Shown here: piece by piece, positions 49,931 through 58,805 of the stretch
Numbering within the stretch: the stretch's first letter is position 1
Layout: every line of letters starts with the position of its first letter
Assembly (NCBI GenBank): GCA_963814975.1
Contig: CAWFFB010000005.1
Span: forward strand, 1 to 64,000
DNA from: CAVUXJ01 sp963814975
GTDB taxonomy: Bacteria > Acidobacteriota > Vicinamibacteria > Vicinamibacterales > CAVVIG01
Direction: 5' to 3'
Length of the DNA: 64,000 bases
Position numbers and translations under genes: made by a program
Notes under the pieces: generated by a model
Database searches by the model: none
The model's input: only the letters and a program-made list of their open reading frames with translations
Told to the model about the DNA's origin: nothing

Positions 49931-50610
49931 TGTTCGTCAAGATCTGCGGCATCACTCGACGGGAGGACGCGGAGGCTTCGGTCGCCGAGGGCGCGAGCGC
50001 GCTCGGTTTCATCTTCTGGCCAGGCAGTCCGCGTTTCATCGAGCCGTCGCTCGCGAAAGAGATTGTGGCCGCACTGCCCCCATCGGTCGCGGCCGTGGGC
50101 GTGTTCGTGAACCAGTCCGTCAGCCATGTGAACGGCGTCGCGGCTCTGGCGGGGTTGTCGTTCGTACAGCTCCACGGAGACGAGGACGAGGGAGCGGCAG
50201 CCCAGGTGAGGTTGCCGGTGATCAAGGCCATGTCGGTCCGTGACGGCGGATTGCCCGACCGGCAGTGGCCAGATCGCGTCATGTTGCTGATCGACGCCGA
50301 TGATCCGATCAGGCGAGGGGGGACGGGCATGACCGCCAACTGGCCCGCGGCCGCGGCGCTGGCCAGTCGACGGCGCGTACTGCTGGCAGGGGGGCTGAGG
50401 CCCGACAACGTAGCCGAGGCGATCCGACGCGTCCGTCCCTTCGGCATCGACGTATCTTCGGGGGTCGAGCAGTCGCCGGGCATCAAGGATCGGCGGCTCC
50501 TCGCGGCGCTGTTCGAGGCGATCCGGAACGGCGAGAAAGGCCTCGACGAGACCGCCACGAACACACCAAGACACGAAACCGAATCACGAGAGCAAGACAA
50601 TACGAAATGA
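49930..50610 (+). CDS. trpF: Phosphoribosylanthranilate isomerase
   Basis: A 226-residue TIM-barrel enzyme that begins MFVKICGITRREDA, the family hallmark with the catalytic Cys. Other motifs are LGFIFWPGSPRFI, VGVFVNQS, VQLHGDE and the late LAGGLRPDNVAEAI and IDVSSGVEQSPGIKD phosphate-binding loops. The tail of about 20 residues is Thr/Glu-rich and not conserved. The stop overlaps trpB as ATGA. Confidence 0.95.
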   Translation: MFVKICGITRREDAEASVAEGASALGFIFWPGSPRFIEPSLAKEIVAALPPSVAAVGVFVNQSVSHVNGVAALAGLSFVQLHGDEDEGAAAQVRLPVIKAMSVRDGGLPDRQWPDRVMLLIDADDPIRRGGTGMTANWPAAAALASRRRVLLAGGLRPDNVAEAIRRVRPFGIDVSSGVEQSPGIKDRRLLAALFEAIRNGEKGLDETATNTPRHETESREQDNTK

Positions 50611-51863
50611 CGCTCATTTCAGAAACGCGGCGGCGCGATCCGGATGCGCGCGGCTATTTCGGCGAATTCGGCGGGCGATTCGTTCCAGAGACGCTGGTCG
50701 AACCGGTCGAGGCGCTCCGGCGCGCATACTTCGCCGCTCGCGAAGATGCCGGTTTTCACGCGGAGCTCGATCGGCTGCTGAAGCACTACGTCGGCCGCCC
50801 CACGCCCGTTCATGAAGCGATGCGGCTGTCGGCGGTCTCAGGCGGGGCGCGCATCTTCCTGAAGCGTGAAGACCTCACCCACACGGGGGCTCACAAGATC
50901 AACAACGCGCTCGGGCAGGCGCTGCTGGCGGTGCGGATGGGCAAGCGCCGGATCGTCGCCGAAACCGGAGCAGGACAGCATGGGGTCGCCACGGCCACCG
51001 CGTGCGCGCTGCTCGGGCTCGATTGCCATGTCTACATGGGTGTCGAGGATATGGAGCGGCAGGCGCTCAATGTGTTTCGTATGCGCCTGCTTGGCGCCGA
51101 GGTCTGCGGCGTCGACGCCGGCAGCCGCACGCTGAAGGACGCTATCAACGAGGCGATGCGCGACTGGGTGACCAACGTTGGCGACACGTACTACCTGCTC
51201 GGTTCGGTGCTGGGCCCGCATCCGTATCCGCTGATGGTGCGGGAGTTTCAGTCGGTGATCGGGCGCGAGGCCCGCGCGCAGATGCTCGAGCTCGCCGGCC
51301 GCCTCCCTGAGGCGATCGTCGCGTGTGTCGGCGGGGGCAGCAACGCGCTCGGTATTTTCGACGCGTTCATCGACGATCGCGACGTCCGCCTCATCGGGGT
51401 AGAGGCCGGAGGTGACGGCATCGAGCGCGGACGGCACGCCGCGCGATTTGCAGGCGGGGACGCCGGCGTGCTGCAGGGCACCCGGACCTTCGTGCTGCAG
51501 GACGAGGACGGCAATGTCGAGCTCACGCATTCGATTTCAGCGGGGCTCGATTATGCGGCGGTCGGCCCCGAGCACGCGTGGCTTCGTGCGACCGGGCGGG
51601 CCGAGTACGTACATGCCAGCGACGCGGAGGCGCTCGCGGCGTTTCAGTCGCTGGCGCGTCTGGAAGGCATCCTGCCGGCGCTCGAATCGGCGCACGCGAT
51701 TGCCCACGCTGAGGATCTCGCGCGGACGCTCGGACCCTCGGCCATCGTCCTCGTCAACCTCTCGGGGCGCGGCGACAAGGATGTGCACACCGTGGAACAA
51801 CGTCTCGGCGGCGACGACAACCGCGCACCCGTGAGCATCAACCACGATGGCCCGGATCGCTGA
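50607..51863 (+). CDS. trpB: Tryptophan synthase beta subunit
   Basis: A 418-residue PLP enzyme. The start region has GYFGEFGGRFVPETL and the PLP lysine lies in THTGAHKINNALGQ. Further motifs are AETGAGQHGVATA, GSVLGPHPYP, CVGGGSNALG and VNLSGRGDKD. It condenses indole and serine to Trp in the alpha2-beta2 complex. The C-terminus overlaps trpA by 17 bases. Confidence 0.96.
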   Translation: MTLISETRRRDPDARGYFGEFGGRFVPETLVEPVEALRRAYFAAREDAGFHAELDRLLKHYVGRPTPVHEAMRLSAVSGGARIFLKREDLTHTGAHKINNALGQALLAVRMGKRRIVAETGAGQHGVATATACALLGLDCHVYMGVEDMERQALNVFRMRLLGAEVCGVDAGSRTLKDAINEAMRDWVTNVGDTYYLLGSVLGPHPYPLMVREFQSVIGREARAQMLELAGRLPEAIVACVGGGSNALGIFDAFIDDRDVRLIGVEAGGDGIERGRHAARFAGGDAGVLQGTRTFVLQDEDGNVELTHSISAGLDYAAVGPEHAWLRATGRAEYVHASDAEALAAFQSLARLEGILPALESAHAIAHAEDLARTLGPSAIVLVNLSGRGDKDVHTVEQRLGGDDNRAPVSINHDGPDR

Positions 51864-52653
51864 CACCTTCGCGCGGCTGCGCCTGGAGGGCCGGCCGGGC
51901 CTGGTCACCTACACGACCGCCGGCGATCCCGATCTGCCCCGCTCCGGTGAGATTCTGAAGGCACTCGATCGGGCGGGCGCGGATATTCTGGAAGTCGGCG
52001 TGCCCTTCTCGGATCCACTGGCCGACGGTCCGGTCATCCAGCGTGCCGCCGAGCGCGCACTGGCGGCGGGCGGCAGCCTTCGGGCAGCGCTTTCGCTCAT
52101 CGACGAGGTGCGCGCCGAGGTGGCGGCGCCGATCGTGATTTTCAGCTACGCCAACCCGCTTCTGCGGATGGGCATCGAGCGGTTCGCGGCGCGCGCCGCG
52201 GCGGTCGGCGTCGACGGGGTGCTCGTATTGGACTTGCCGATCGAGGAAGCGGGAGAATTCAGAGAGATGCTGGCATCGGCCGGTCTGGATACGATATTTC
52301 TGTTGAGTCCCACGACGACCGAGGAGAGGATTCGCCGGGCGGCCGAGCTCGGGCGAGGGTTTCTGTACGCCATCTCGCGTCACGGCGTCACCGGCGCCCG
52401 CGATCGGGTGGCATCGGGCGCAGAAGCGCTGGTCCGCCGCATTCGTGCCCAGACGCCGCTGCCCGTGGCGCTGGGGTTTGGAATTTCGCGCCCGGAGCAC
52501 GTGGCTGAAGTCGGCGCGTACGCCGACGCGGCGGTCGTCGGCAGCGCACTGGTCTCGCTCATTGCCGGGGCGAGCGGCTCGCCGGGACTGGTCGACGAGG
52601 TCGAGGCCTACGCGCGATCATTGAAGGACGCCTGCGGGGCCCCTCGCACATGA
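51847..52653 (+). CDS. trpA: Tryptophan synthase alpha subunit
   Basis: A 268-residue TIM-barrel subunit that releases indole from indole-3-glycerol phosphate. Catalytic Glu lies in ADILEVGVPFSDPLADGPVIQ and the catalytic Asp near LVLDLPIEE. Loop motifs ISRHGVTGAR and LGFGISRPEH bind phosphate. It is last of the unbroken trp genes, followed 16 bases later by chorismate mutase. Confidence 0.95.
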   Translation: MARIADTFARLRLEGRPGLVTYTTAGDPDLPRSGEILKALDRAGADILEVGVPFSDPLADGPVIQRAAERALAAGGSLRAALSLIDEVRAEVAAPIVIFSYANPLLRMGIERFAARAAAVGVDGVLVLDLPIEEAGEFREMLASAGLDTIFLLSPTTTEERIRRAAELGRGFLYAISRHGVTGARDRVASGAEALVRRIRAQTPLPVALGFGISRPEHVAEVGAYADAAVVGSALVSLIAGASGSPGLVDEVEAYARSLKDACGAPRT

Positions 52654-52669
52654 GGCCGTACGGACAGCT

Positions 52670-53008
52670 ATGACAATCACGCTCGACGAACTCAGACGCG
52701 ACATCGACCGGGTCGACGAAGTCCTCGTGCGGCTGCTGAACGAGCGCGCGCGGTGTGTGTGCGAAGTCGGCCGGCTGAAGAAGGCGTCGGGGGTCGATAT
52801 CTATCAGCCGGACCGCGAGAAGGAAGTGCTCAAGCACGTGCGGGAAGTCGCGCACGAAGGGCCGCTTGGGCCGGAGGCGATCGGCCGGCTGTTCGAGCGC
52901 ATCATCGACGAGGCGCGGCGGCTCGAGCGGCGGGTGGTTCATGGTGAATTGGACAGCGAACTGAAACCGGACGGCCTGAAGCCTGAAAGTCAGAAGCCTG
53001 AAATCTGA
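52670..53008 (+). CDS. Chorismate mutase, AroQ class
   Basis: A 112-residue all-alpha enzyme that rearranges chorismate to prephenate, the branch to Phe and Tyr. It has LRRDIDRVDEVLVRLLNERARCVCEVGRLKK and VDIYQPDREKEVL, the AroQ active-site pattern. The last 20 or so residues (LKPDGLKPESQKPE...) are translated from the intergenic repeat and are not part of the domain, so the repeat has extended the reading frame. Product fits the flanking DAHP synthase and tyrA. Confidence 0.92.
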   Translation: MTITLDELRRDIDRVDEVLVRLLNERARCVCEVGRLKKASGVDIYQPDREKEVLKHVREVAHEGPLGPEAIGRLFERIIDEARRLERRVVHGELDSELKPDGLKPESQKPEI

Positions 53009-53056
53009 AATGTGAAGTCTGAAGAGAAGCAACGCTGAGAGCTGACAGCTGAACGC
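52948..53056. repeat. CTGAAGCCTGAAA-type repeat patch at the chorismate mutase end
   Basis: Short imperfect direct repeats of CTGAA(A/G)(T/C)C words run through the end of the chorismate mutase gene into the gap before DAHP synthase (GAAGCCTGAAAGTCAGAAGC, CCTGAAATCTGAAATGTGAA, AGCTGACAGCTGAA). Related in word content to the CAGATT patches. Confidence 0.55.
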
Positions 53057-53072
53057 TTGCAGGAGAGCAGTC

Positions 53073-54119
53073 ATGGTCGTCGTGATGGAGGAACGGGCCA
53101 GCGAGGAACAGATCGAGCTGGTCGTGGCGCGGTTGGTTGAAATGGGAATGGACGTGCACCGCTCGACGGGGGTCACCCGGACGGTGCTCGGCGCGGTCGG
53201 ACAGGGCCATCCCGATCGGGGACTCATTGAGATGCTGGACGGCGTGCACGAGGTGCTGCGCATCTCGGAACCCTACAAGCTGGCGAGCCGTACCTACAAG
53301 CCGGAAGGCACGGTCGTCACCATTGGCGACATCCGCATCGGCGGGGATGAAGTGATCGTGATGGCGGGACCGTGTTCCGCCGAGACCGAGAAGCAGGTGC
53401 GGGCGGCCGCGGCCGCGGTCCGCCGGGCGGGCGCGAAGATCTTCCGCGGCGGGGCGTTCAAGCCGCGCAGCTCGCCGTACAGCTTCCAGGGCCTGGGCGA
53501 GGAAGGGCTTCGGCTGCTGCGCGAAGCCTCCACGGCCGAGAACCTGGCGCTCGTGTCCGAGGTGATGGACGTCAGCCAGATCGAAGTGGTCGAGAAGTAC
53601 TGCGACATCTTCCAGGTGGGCGCGCGCAACATGCAGAACTACACGTTGCTGCGCGAGCTCGGCCACAGGCGCAAGCCGGTTCTGCTCAAGCGGGGCCTCT
53701 CGGCGACGATTGAAGAGTGGCTGCTGTCGGCCGAGTACGTCTTGAGCGGCGGGAACACCGACGTGATCCTCTGCGAGCGCGGCATCCGGACATTCGAGAC
53801 GGCGACGCGGAACACCTTCGATATCTCGGCGATTCCGGTCGTCAAGAAGCTGAGCCACCTGCCGGTCGTGGCCGATCCGAGCCACGGGGCGGGGCGCCGC
53901 GACATGGTCGCCCCGATGGCCCGCGCGGCGGTCGCCGCCGGCGCCGACGGTTTGATCATCGAGGTGCACTGCGATCCCGACCACGCGCTGAGCGACGGCG
54001 CGCAGTCGATGTTCCCCGCGCAGTTCGATCGGCTGATGGCCGAGCTCCGCATCATCGCGCCGGCCATCGGGCGGAGCATCTGCCTGGAGCCGGTCGCACG
54101 GAGAGGGTGGGGATCGTAG
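53073..54119 (+). CDS. aroF: 3-deoxy-7-phosphoheptulonate synthase (DAHP synthase)
   Basis: A 348-residue enzyme for the first shikimate step, condensing PEP and erythrose-4-phosphate. It is of the type Ibeta kind: an N-terminal ferredoxin-like regulatory domain of about 70 residues (VVMEERASEEQIELVVARLVEMGM), then the barrel with VMAGPCSAET, RGGAFKPRSSPYSFQGLGEEGL, QVGARNMQNY, LLKRGLSATIEEWL, LCERGIRTFE and VVADPSHGAGRRD. Such regulatory domains bind Phe or Tyr in other bacteria; this is inference here. Confidence 0.94.
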   Translation: MVVVMEERASEEQIELVVARLVEMGMDVHRSTGVTRTVLGAVGQGHPDRGLIEMLDGVHEVLRISEPYKLASRTYKPEGTVVTIGDIRIGGDEVIVMAGPCSAETEKQVRAAAAAVRRAGAKIFRGGAFKPRSSPYSFQGLGEEGLRLLREASTAENLALVSEVMDVSQIEVVEKYCDIFQVGARNMQNYTLLRELGHRRKPVLLKRGLSATIEEWLLSAEYVLSGGNTDVILCERGIRTFETATRNTFDISAIPVVKKLSHLPVVADPSHGAGRRDMVAPMARAAVAAGADGLIIEVHCDPDHALSDGAQSMFPAQFDRLMAELRIIAPAIGRSICLEPVARRGWGS

Positions 54120-54137
54120 AAGCATGAAATGCAGACG

Positions 54138-54211
54138 GCAGATTTCAGATTGCAGATTTCATCTGCAATCCGGTCTGCACACAAATCAGCGATCTGCAAT
54201 CTGAAATCTGC
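54138..54211. repeat. 20-bp perfect inverted repeat before tyrA
   Basis: GCAGATTTCAGATTGCAGAT (54138-54157) and its exact reverse complement (54192-54211) form a long hairpin, with a further small stem in the loop. The 3' arm ends 6 bases before the tyrA ATG, so the folded RNA would cover the ribosome site. Confidence 0.7.
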
Positions 54212-54217
54212 AATCTG

Positions 54218-55136
54218 ATGGAACTACCTGTCATTCAACCATCGGCCCTCGCCGAGGGATCCGCCGCCGATCTTCGCGAAGATCGGGATCGTGGGACTGG
54301 GGCTCATCGGCGGTTCGATCGCGCTGGCCGCCCGGCGCATCTGGCCGACCTCGCTCGTCATAGCCGTCGACCGCAAGGACGTGCTCGAAACGGCGATGCG
54401 GCTGCACGCGATCGACGTGGCGGCCGACGATCTGTTCGTTCTCGCCGAGGCCGACCTCGTCGTCCTGGCGGCGCCGGTGCGGCAGAACCTGCGGCTCCTC
54501 GACCAGCTGGCCGAGTACGTGCTTCAGCCGGCCGTCGTGACCGATACCGGCAGCACGAAGCGGGCGATCGTGGAAGCCGCGCGACGTCTGCCGTCGCGGT
54601 TCACGTTCATCGGCGGCCACCCGCTCGGCGGGGCCGCCTCGGGCGGGCTCGAGCATGCGCGCCCGAATCTGTTCGATGGCCGCCCGTGGCTGTTCACGCC
54701 GTCGAGCGACGCAGCCGGAGACGCGCTCGACAAGCTCCTGGCGTTCGCGCGGGCGCTCGGCGCGATACCCAAGGTGCTCGGCGCCGCGGCCCACGATCGG
54801 CTCCTCGCGTTTCTCAGCCACCTCCCCCAGCTCACGGCGAGCGCGCTGATGCGCGTGGTCGGGGATGCGGTTGGCGAGGACGGGCTCTCCCTCGCCGGGC
54901 GTGGCCTTGTCGATACCACGCGGCTCGCCTCGAGTCCACCCGACATCTGGCAGGACGTCGCCGCGACGAACGGAGACGAAATCGCCGTCGCGCTCGATAC
55001 CTTCATCTCCCTGCTGCAGGAGCTGCGCGGCGACCTGGCTGAGGGCGATCGCCTCGCCGAGGTGTTCGTCGGGGCCGCTCGCTGGCGCGAGACGCTCGCC
55101 ACGGTCACGAATATGAAGGGAAAGGCGGAAACCTGA
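54218..55136 (+). CDS. tyrA: Prephenate dehydrogenase (frameshift near start)
   Basis: An enzyme of about 305 residues for oxidative decarboxylation of prephenate towards Tyr. The first 13 codons from the ATG at 54218 are followed by a +1 shift in a G-run at 54256-54258; the main frame then gives PPIFAKIGIVGLGLIGGSIALAARR, the NAD-binding motif. Further motifs are VTDTGSTKRAI, FIGGHPLGG, the catalytic-region His in AAHDRLLAFLSHLPQLTASAL and the late helix with DTTRLASSPPDIWQDV. It ends the aromatic operon. Confidence 0.9.
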
Positions 55137-55183
55137 AACCTGGAATCTGATCAGACTTCAGATTTGAGACTTCAGATTTCCAG
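55134..55183. repeat. CAGATT-type repeat patch after tyrA
   Basis: Words CTGGAATCTGATCAGACTTCAG and ACTTCAGATTT occur twice in about 50 bases, with an inverted pair around TGATCA. It belongs to the same repeat family seen in the trp operon. Confidence 0.5.
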
Positions 55184-55236
55184 CCCGGCGAGGGACCTTG
55201 GGCGTCCGCCAGCTGTCGGCGGCCCGACGCGTTTCG

Positions 55237-55242
55237 TATAAT
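55237..55242 (+). promoter_or_regulatory. Consensus -10 adjacent to the CoA-transferase start
   Basis: TATAAT ends eight bases before the ATG at 55251, so transcription would begin about at the start codon and the mRNA may be leaderless. No good -35 is visible. Confidence 0.45.
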
Positions 55243-55250
55243 CAACGCTG

Positions 55251-55946
55251 ATGAACAAAGTAGTGACGAGTGCCGAGGCAGCGGTCGCGCTGATTCCCGA
55301 CGGAGCGACGATCCTGGTGGGGGGCTTCGGCATGTGCGGGATTCCGGAGAACCTGATCCACGCGCTTCACGTGCGCGGCACGAAGGATTTGACCGTCGTC
55401 AGCAACAACGCAGGTACCGACGGCTATGGACTCGGCGTGCTGTTGAAGGCCCGACAGATCCGGAAGATGATCGCGACGTACGTGGGCGAGAACAAGGAGT
55501 TCGAGCGCCAGTTTCTGACCCGCGAGATCGAAGTGGAGCTCGTGCCGCAGGGAACCTTTTCGGAGCGGATTCGCGCCGGCGGGGCCGGGATCGGCGGGTT
55601 TTTCACGCCGACCGCGTACGGGACGCTGGCGGCGCAAGGGAAGGAAACACGCGTGATTGACGGCAAGCCTCATGTGCTCGAGGCGCCCCTTCGCGCCGAT
55701 TTCGCGCTCGTGCGGGCCTGGAAGGGCGACTGGGTCGGCAATCTGGTCTACCGGCGCACCGCGCGCAACTTCAACCCGGTAATGGCCACGGCCGCGCGCG
55801 CGACCATCGCGGAAGTCGAGCATCTGGTCGAGCCGGGCGCAATCGACCCCGATCACGTCATCACGCCGGGCATCTACGTGAAGCATATCCTTCAGGGTGC
55901 TCACTACGACAGGCGGATCGAGAAGCGCACGGTAAGAGTGGACTGA
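55251..55946 (+). CDS. scoA: 3-oxoacid CoA-transferase subunit A
   Basis: A 231-residue class I CoA-transferase alpha subunit. Signatures are VGGFGMCGIPENLI near the N-terminus, VVSNNAGTDGYGLG and GGAGIGGFFTPTAYGT. With subunit B it moves CoA between an acyl-CoA (usually succinyl-CoA) and a 3-oxoacid such as acetoacetate. It is followed by subunit B and a thiolase, which together would channel acetoacetate to acetyl-CoA. Confidence 0.93.
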   Translation: MNKVVTSAEAAVALIPDGATILVGGFGMCGIPENLIHALHVRGTKDLTVVSNNAGTDGYGLGVLLKARQIRKMIATYVGENKEFERQFLTREIEVELVPQGTFSERIRAGGAGIGGFFTPTAYGTLAAQGKETRVIDGKPHVLEAPLRADFALVRAWKGDWVGNLVYRRTARNFNPVMATAARATIAEVEHLVEPGAIDPDHVITPGIYVKHILQGAHYDRRIEKRTVRVD

Positions 55947-55978
55947 CGCGTGACGGAATACCTTCGAGACACAGAAGA

Positions 55979-56621
<643 letters not shown>

Positions 56622-56629
<8 letters not shown>

Positions 56630-57819
56630 GCAGTGCGACGCGGTCATTCTGAGCGCCTGCCGCACCCCGATCGGTGCCTTCGGTGGCGCGTTACGGGATC
56701 TCTCGGCCGTCGATCTGGCGGCCATCGTCGTTCGGGAGGCGATCGCGCGCGCCCGAGTGGCGCCCGCCGACGTAGGCGATGTCATCCTCGGGTGTGTCCT
56801 TCAGGCCGGCGCCGGCATGAACGTCGCGCGCCAGGCGGCGCTCAAGGCCGGGCTGCCGATCGACGTCCCTGGGGAGACGGTGAACCGCGTGTGCGGATCG
56901 GGCCTGCAGGCGGTCGTGCACGCTGTGGAAGCCGTTCGCATCGGGTACGTGGACACGATCGTGGCCGGCGGAACCGAGTCGATGTCGAACGCGCCGTATC
57001 TGCTCAAGAGCGTCCGCTGGGGCTAGCGGATGGGCCACGCCGGAAGCGATCGACTCGTTGCTGGCGGAGGGACTGACCTGCGCGATCAACGCGGTTCACA
57101 TGGGGATTACGGCGGAAGAGGTCGCCGCCCGGTACAGCATCTCCCGGACGGATCAGGATCAGTTCAGCGCCGAGAGTCAGCGTCGCGCGGGCGACGCGAT
57201 TGCCGCCGGCCGCTTCAAGGCCGAGATCGTGCCAGTTTCCATTCCACAGAAAAAAGCCGACCCGGTGCGTCTCGACACGGACGAATACCCGCGCGCGGGC
57301 ACGACGATCGAGAAGCTCGCCGCGCTCAAGCCGGCATTCAAAGCGGATGGATCGGTCACGGCTGGGAACGCATCAGGCATCAACGATGGCGCAGCCGCCG
57401 TCGTGGTCACGACCGGCGAGAAGGCTCGTGAGACAGGCGCCTCGCCGCTGGCCGAGATCGTGTCGTATGCGTCCACCGGTGTCGATCCGCGGATCATGGG
57501 AATCGGACCGGTCCCCGCGGTGAAGAAAGCGCTCGACCGGGCGGGCCTGGCGATCGATGCCATCGACTTGTTCGAGCTGAACGAAGCCTTCGCCGCGCAG
57601 TCGCTGGCCGTCATCCGCGAGCTCGGCGTCGACCCGGCCAGAGTGAATGTGAACGGCGGTGCGATTGCCCTGGGTCATCCGATTGGCGCCAGCGGCGCGC
57701 GGGTGCTGACGACGTTGATCTACGCCCTTCGCGCGAGGAAGCTGCGGTACGGGGTCGCGGCGTTGTGCATCGGCGGCGGGATGGGCATTGCGATGGTGGT
57801 TGAGAATACTGGCCAGTAG
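56622..57819 (+). CDS. Acetyl-CoA acetyltransferase (thiolase, one frameshift)
   Basis: An enzyme of about 398 residues that cleaves acetoacetyl-CoA or condenses two acetyl-CoA. A TTG start overlaps scoB. The nucleophilic Cys lies in NRVCGSGLQAVVHA; further motifs are GGTESMSNAPYLL, the C-terminal NEAFAAQ, NVNGGAIALGHPIGASGARVLTTL with the active His, and ALCIGGGMG with the second Cys. A shift in the GGGG run at 57019-57022 must be bridged, which removes the TAG at 57024-57026. Whether the pathway runs to ketone-body use or synthesis is unknown. Confidence 0.9.
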
Positions 57820-57832
57820 GAATTGGGCGGCA

Positions 57833-58228
57833 ATGCGTGTGGCGGCGAGAGCGCTCGATGAGATGATCGCGGCCGCACGCGCCGCCGAGCCGGCCGAGTG
57901 CTGCGGCGTGCTGCTCGGCACGCCCGGCGCGATCGCGGAGGCGGCCCCCACCCGTAATCTGGCCGACGACCCGAACCGGTTCCTTGTCGATCCTGAGCAG
58001 CATATCGCCGCCCGGCGTGAAGGGCGCCGGCGCGGGCTCGACGTCGTGGGCTTCTATCATTCCCACCCGCGTTCCGGCGCGGTTCCTTCCGTCACCGATC
58101 TGGCGGAGGCCGCTTACCCGGATCATCTCTATGCGATTGTGAGCTTGGTTGCGGAGCCGGCGGTCGTCCGGCTCTATCGGCTCGAGAGCGGGAGGTTTGC
58201 CGAGGTGCCGTTCGTGGCTATGTCGTGA
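57833..58228 (+). CDS. JAMM/MPN metallopeptidase (M67 family)
   Basis: A 131-residue protein with a complete JAMM zinc motif: upstream Glu in EPAECCGVLLG, and GFYHSHPRSGAVPSVTDL (HxH, Ser and Asp). Bacterial M67 proteins remove peptides or ubiquitin-like tails, for example from ThiS- or MoaD-like sulfur carriers in cysteine or thiamine pathways. No sulfur carrier gene is nearby, so the substrate is open. The start is the ATG at 57833; upstream codons overlap the thiolase end. Confidence 0.87.
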   Translation: MRVAARALDEMIAAARAAEPAECCGVLLGTPGAIAEAAPTRNLADDPNRFLVDPEQHIAARREGRRRGLDVVGFYHSHPRSGAVPSVTDLAEAAYPDHLYAIVSLVAEPAVVRLYRLESGRFAEVPFVAMS

Positions 58229-58254
58229 ATGGTATCGATCGTGAACGGTATCGT
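58223..58254. repeat. Two tandem 16-bp repeats
   Basis: TCGTGAATGGTATCGA (58223-58238) is followed at once by TCGTGAACGGTATCGT. The first copy contains the stop codon of the JAMM gene. Confidence 0.6.
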
Positions 58255-58268
58255 GTGAGCATCCGCCG

Positions 58269-58721
58269 CTACTCGAACGGCGACGCACCAGGCCGCACTG
58301 CGACCGTCACCCAGGCCGCGCCGACTTCCTTGTTGTGGCGTTTCAAGCGAAAGAAGACCTTCTGGCTTCCCTCCTGCCGGAAGACGTGCTGAACGGTGAA
58401 GCGGCGCTTGATCTCGCTCTTGCCCGCCTCATACGGCTCGCAGTCCACCGTGGTCTCGGACGTCGTGTCGTCGCCCCAGTCCCACGAGATCGTCGGGCAG
58501 TAGTACTCCTCGAAATCGTTGGCACCACCCACCAGCTCGGCCGTCAGCACGACGCGCGCAGGGGCGACCGCCACGAGCGGTTGCGCGCGGAGGATGATGC
58601 GGGGCCGCGGATTCTCCTTCGGATCTTTGGGGGTGTTCTGTTGCGCGGGCGCCACCCCCGGCGCGGCGACCAGCGCAAGACACGCCGCAGCGACAAGGAA
58701 TCGGCATCGTCGGTTGGTCAT
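58269..58721 (-). CDS. Secreted PKD-like protein
   Basis: A 150-residue exported protein with a signal peptide (MTNRRCRFLVAAACLALVAAPGVAPA). It has one Ig-like domain of the PKD type, with the typical ISWDWGDDTTSETTVDC and RRFTVQHVFRQEGSQKVFFRL strands. Two cysteines (in YYCPT and VDCEP) may form a disulfide. Only this C-terminal part of a much longer open frame is real; the rest shadows pepA. Divergent from pepA. Binding role inferred. Confidence 0.8.
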   Translation of the reverse strand: MTNRRCRFLVAAACLALVAAPGVAPAQQNTPKDPKENPRPRIILRAQPLVAVAPARVVLTAELVGGANDFEEYYCPTISWDWGDDTTSETTVDCEPYEAGKSEIKRRFTVQHVFRQEGSQKVFFRLKRHNKEVGAAWVTVAVRPGASPFE

Positions 58722-58793
58722 CGGTTGGGCCTCGCAGATAAGGGCCTGCACGCATTGTACCGGCCGGCGGTGGGCCGGGCAACCCTCATCAGC

Positions 58794-58799
58794 GATAAT
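58794..58799 (+). promoter_or_regulatory. -10 adjacent to the pepA start
   Basis: GATAAT ends 6 bases before the pepA ATG at 58806, which would place transcription start at the start codon. No -35 or Shine-Dalgarno is visible. Confidence 0.35.
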
Positions 58800-58805
58800 A
58801 GTCGA

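Noticed and set aside
57019..57026. True TAG stop splitting the thiolase into two proteins
   Set aside because: Removing one base from the GGGG run restores a continuous frame that skips the TAG, and the motifs on both sides belong to one thiolase.
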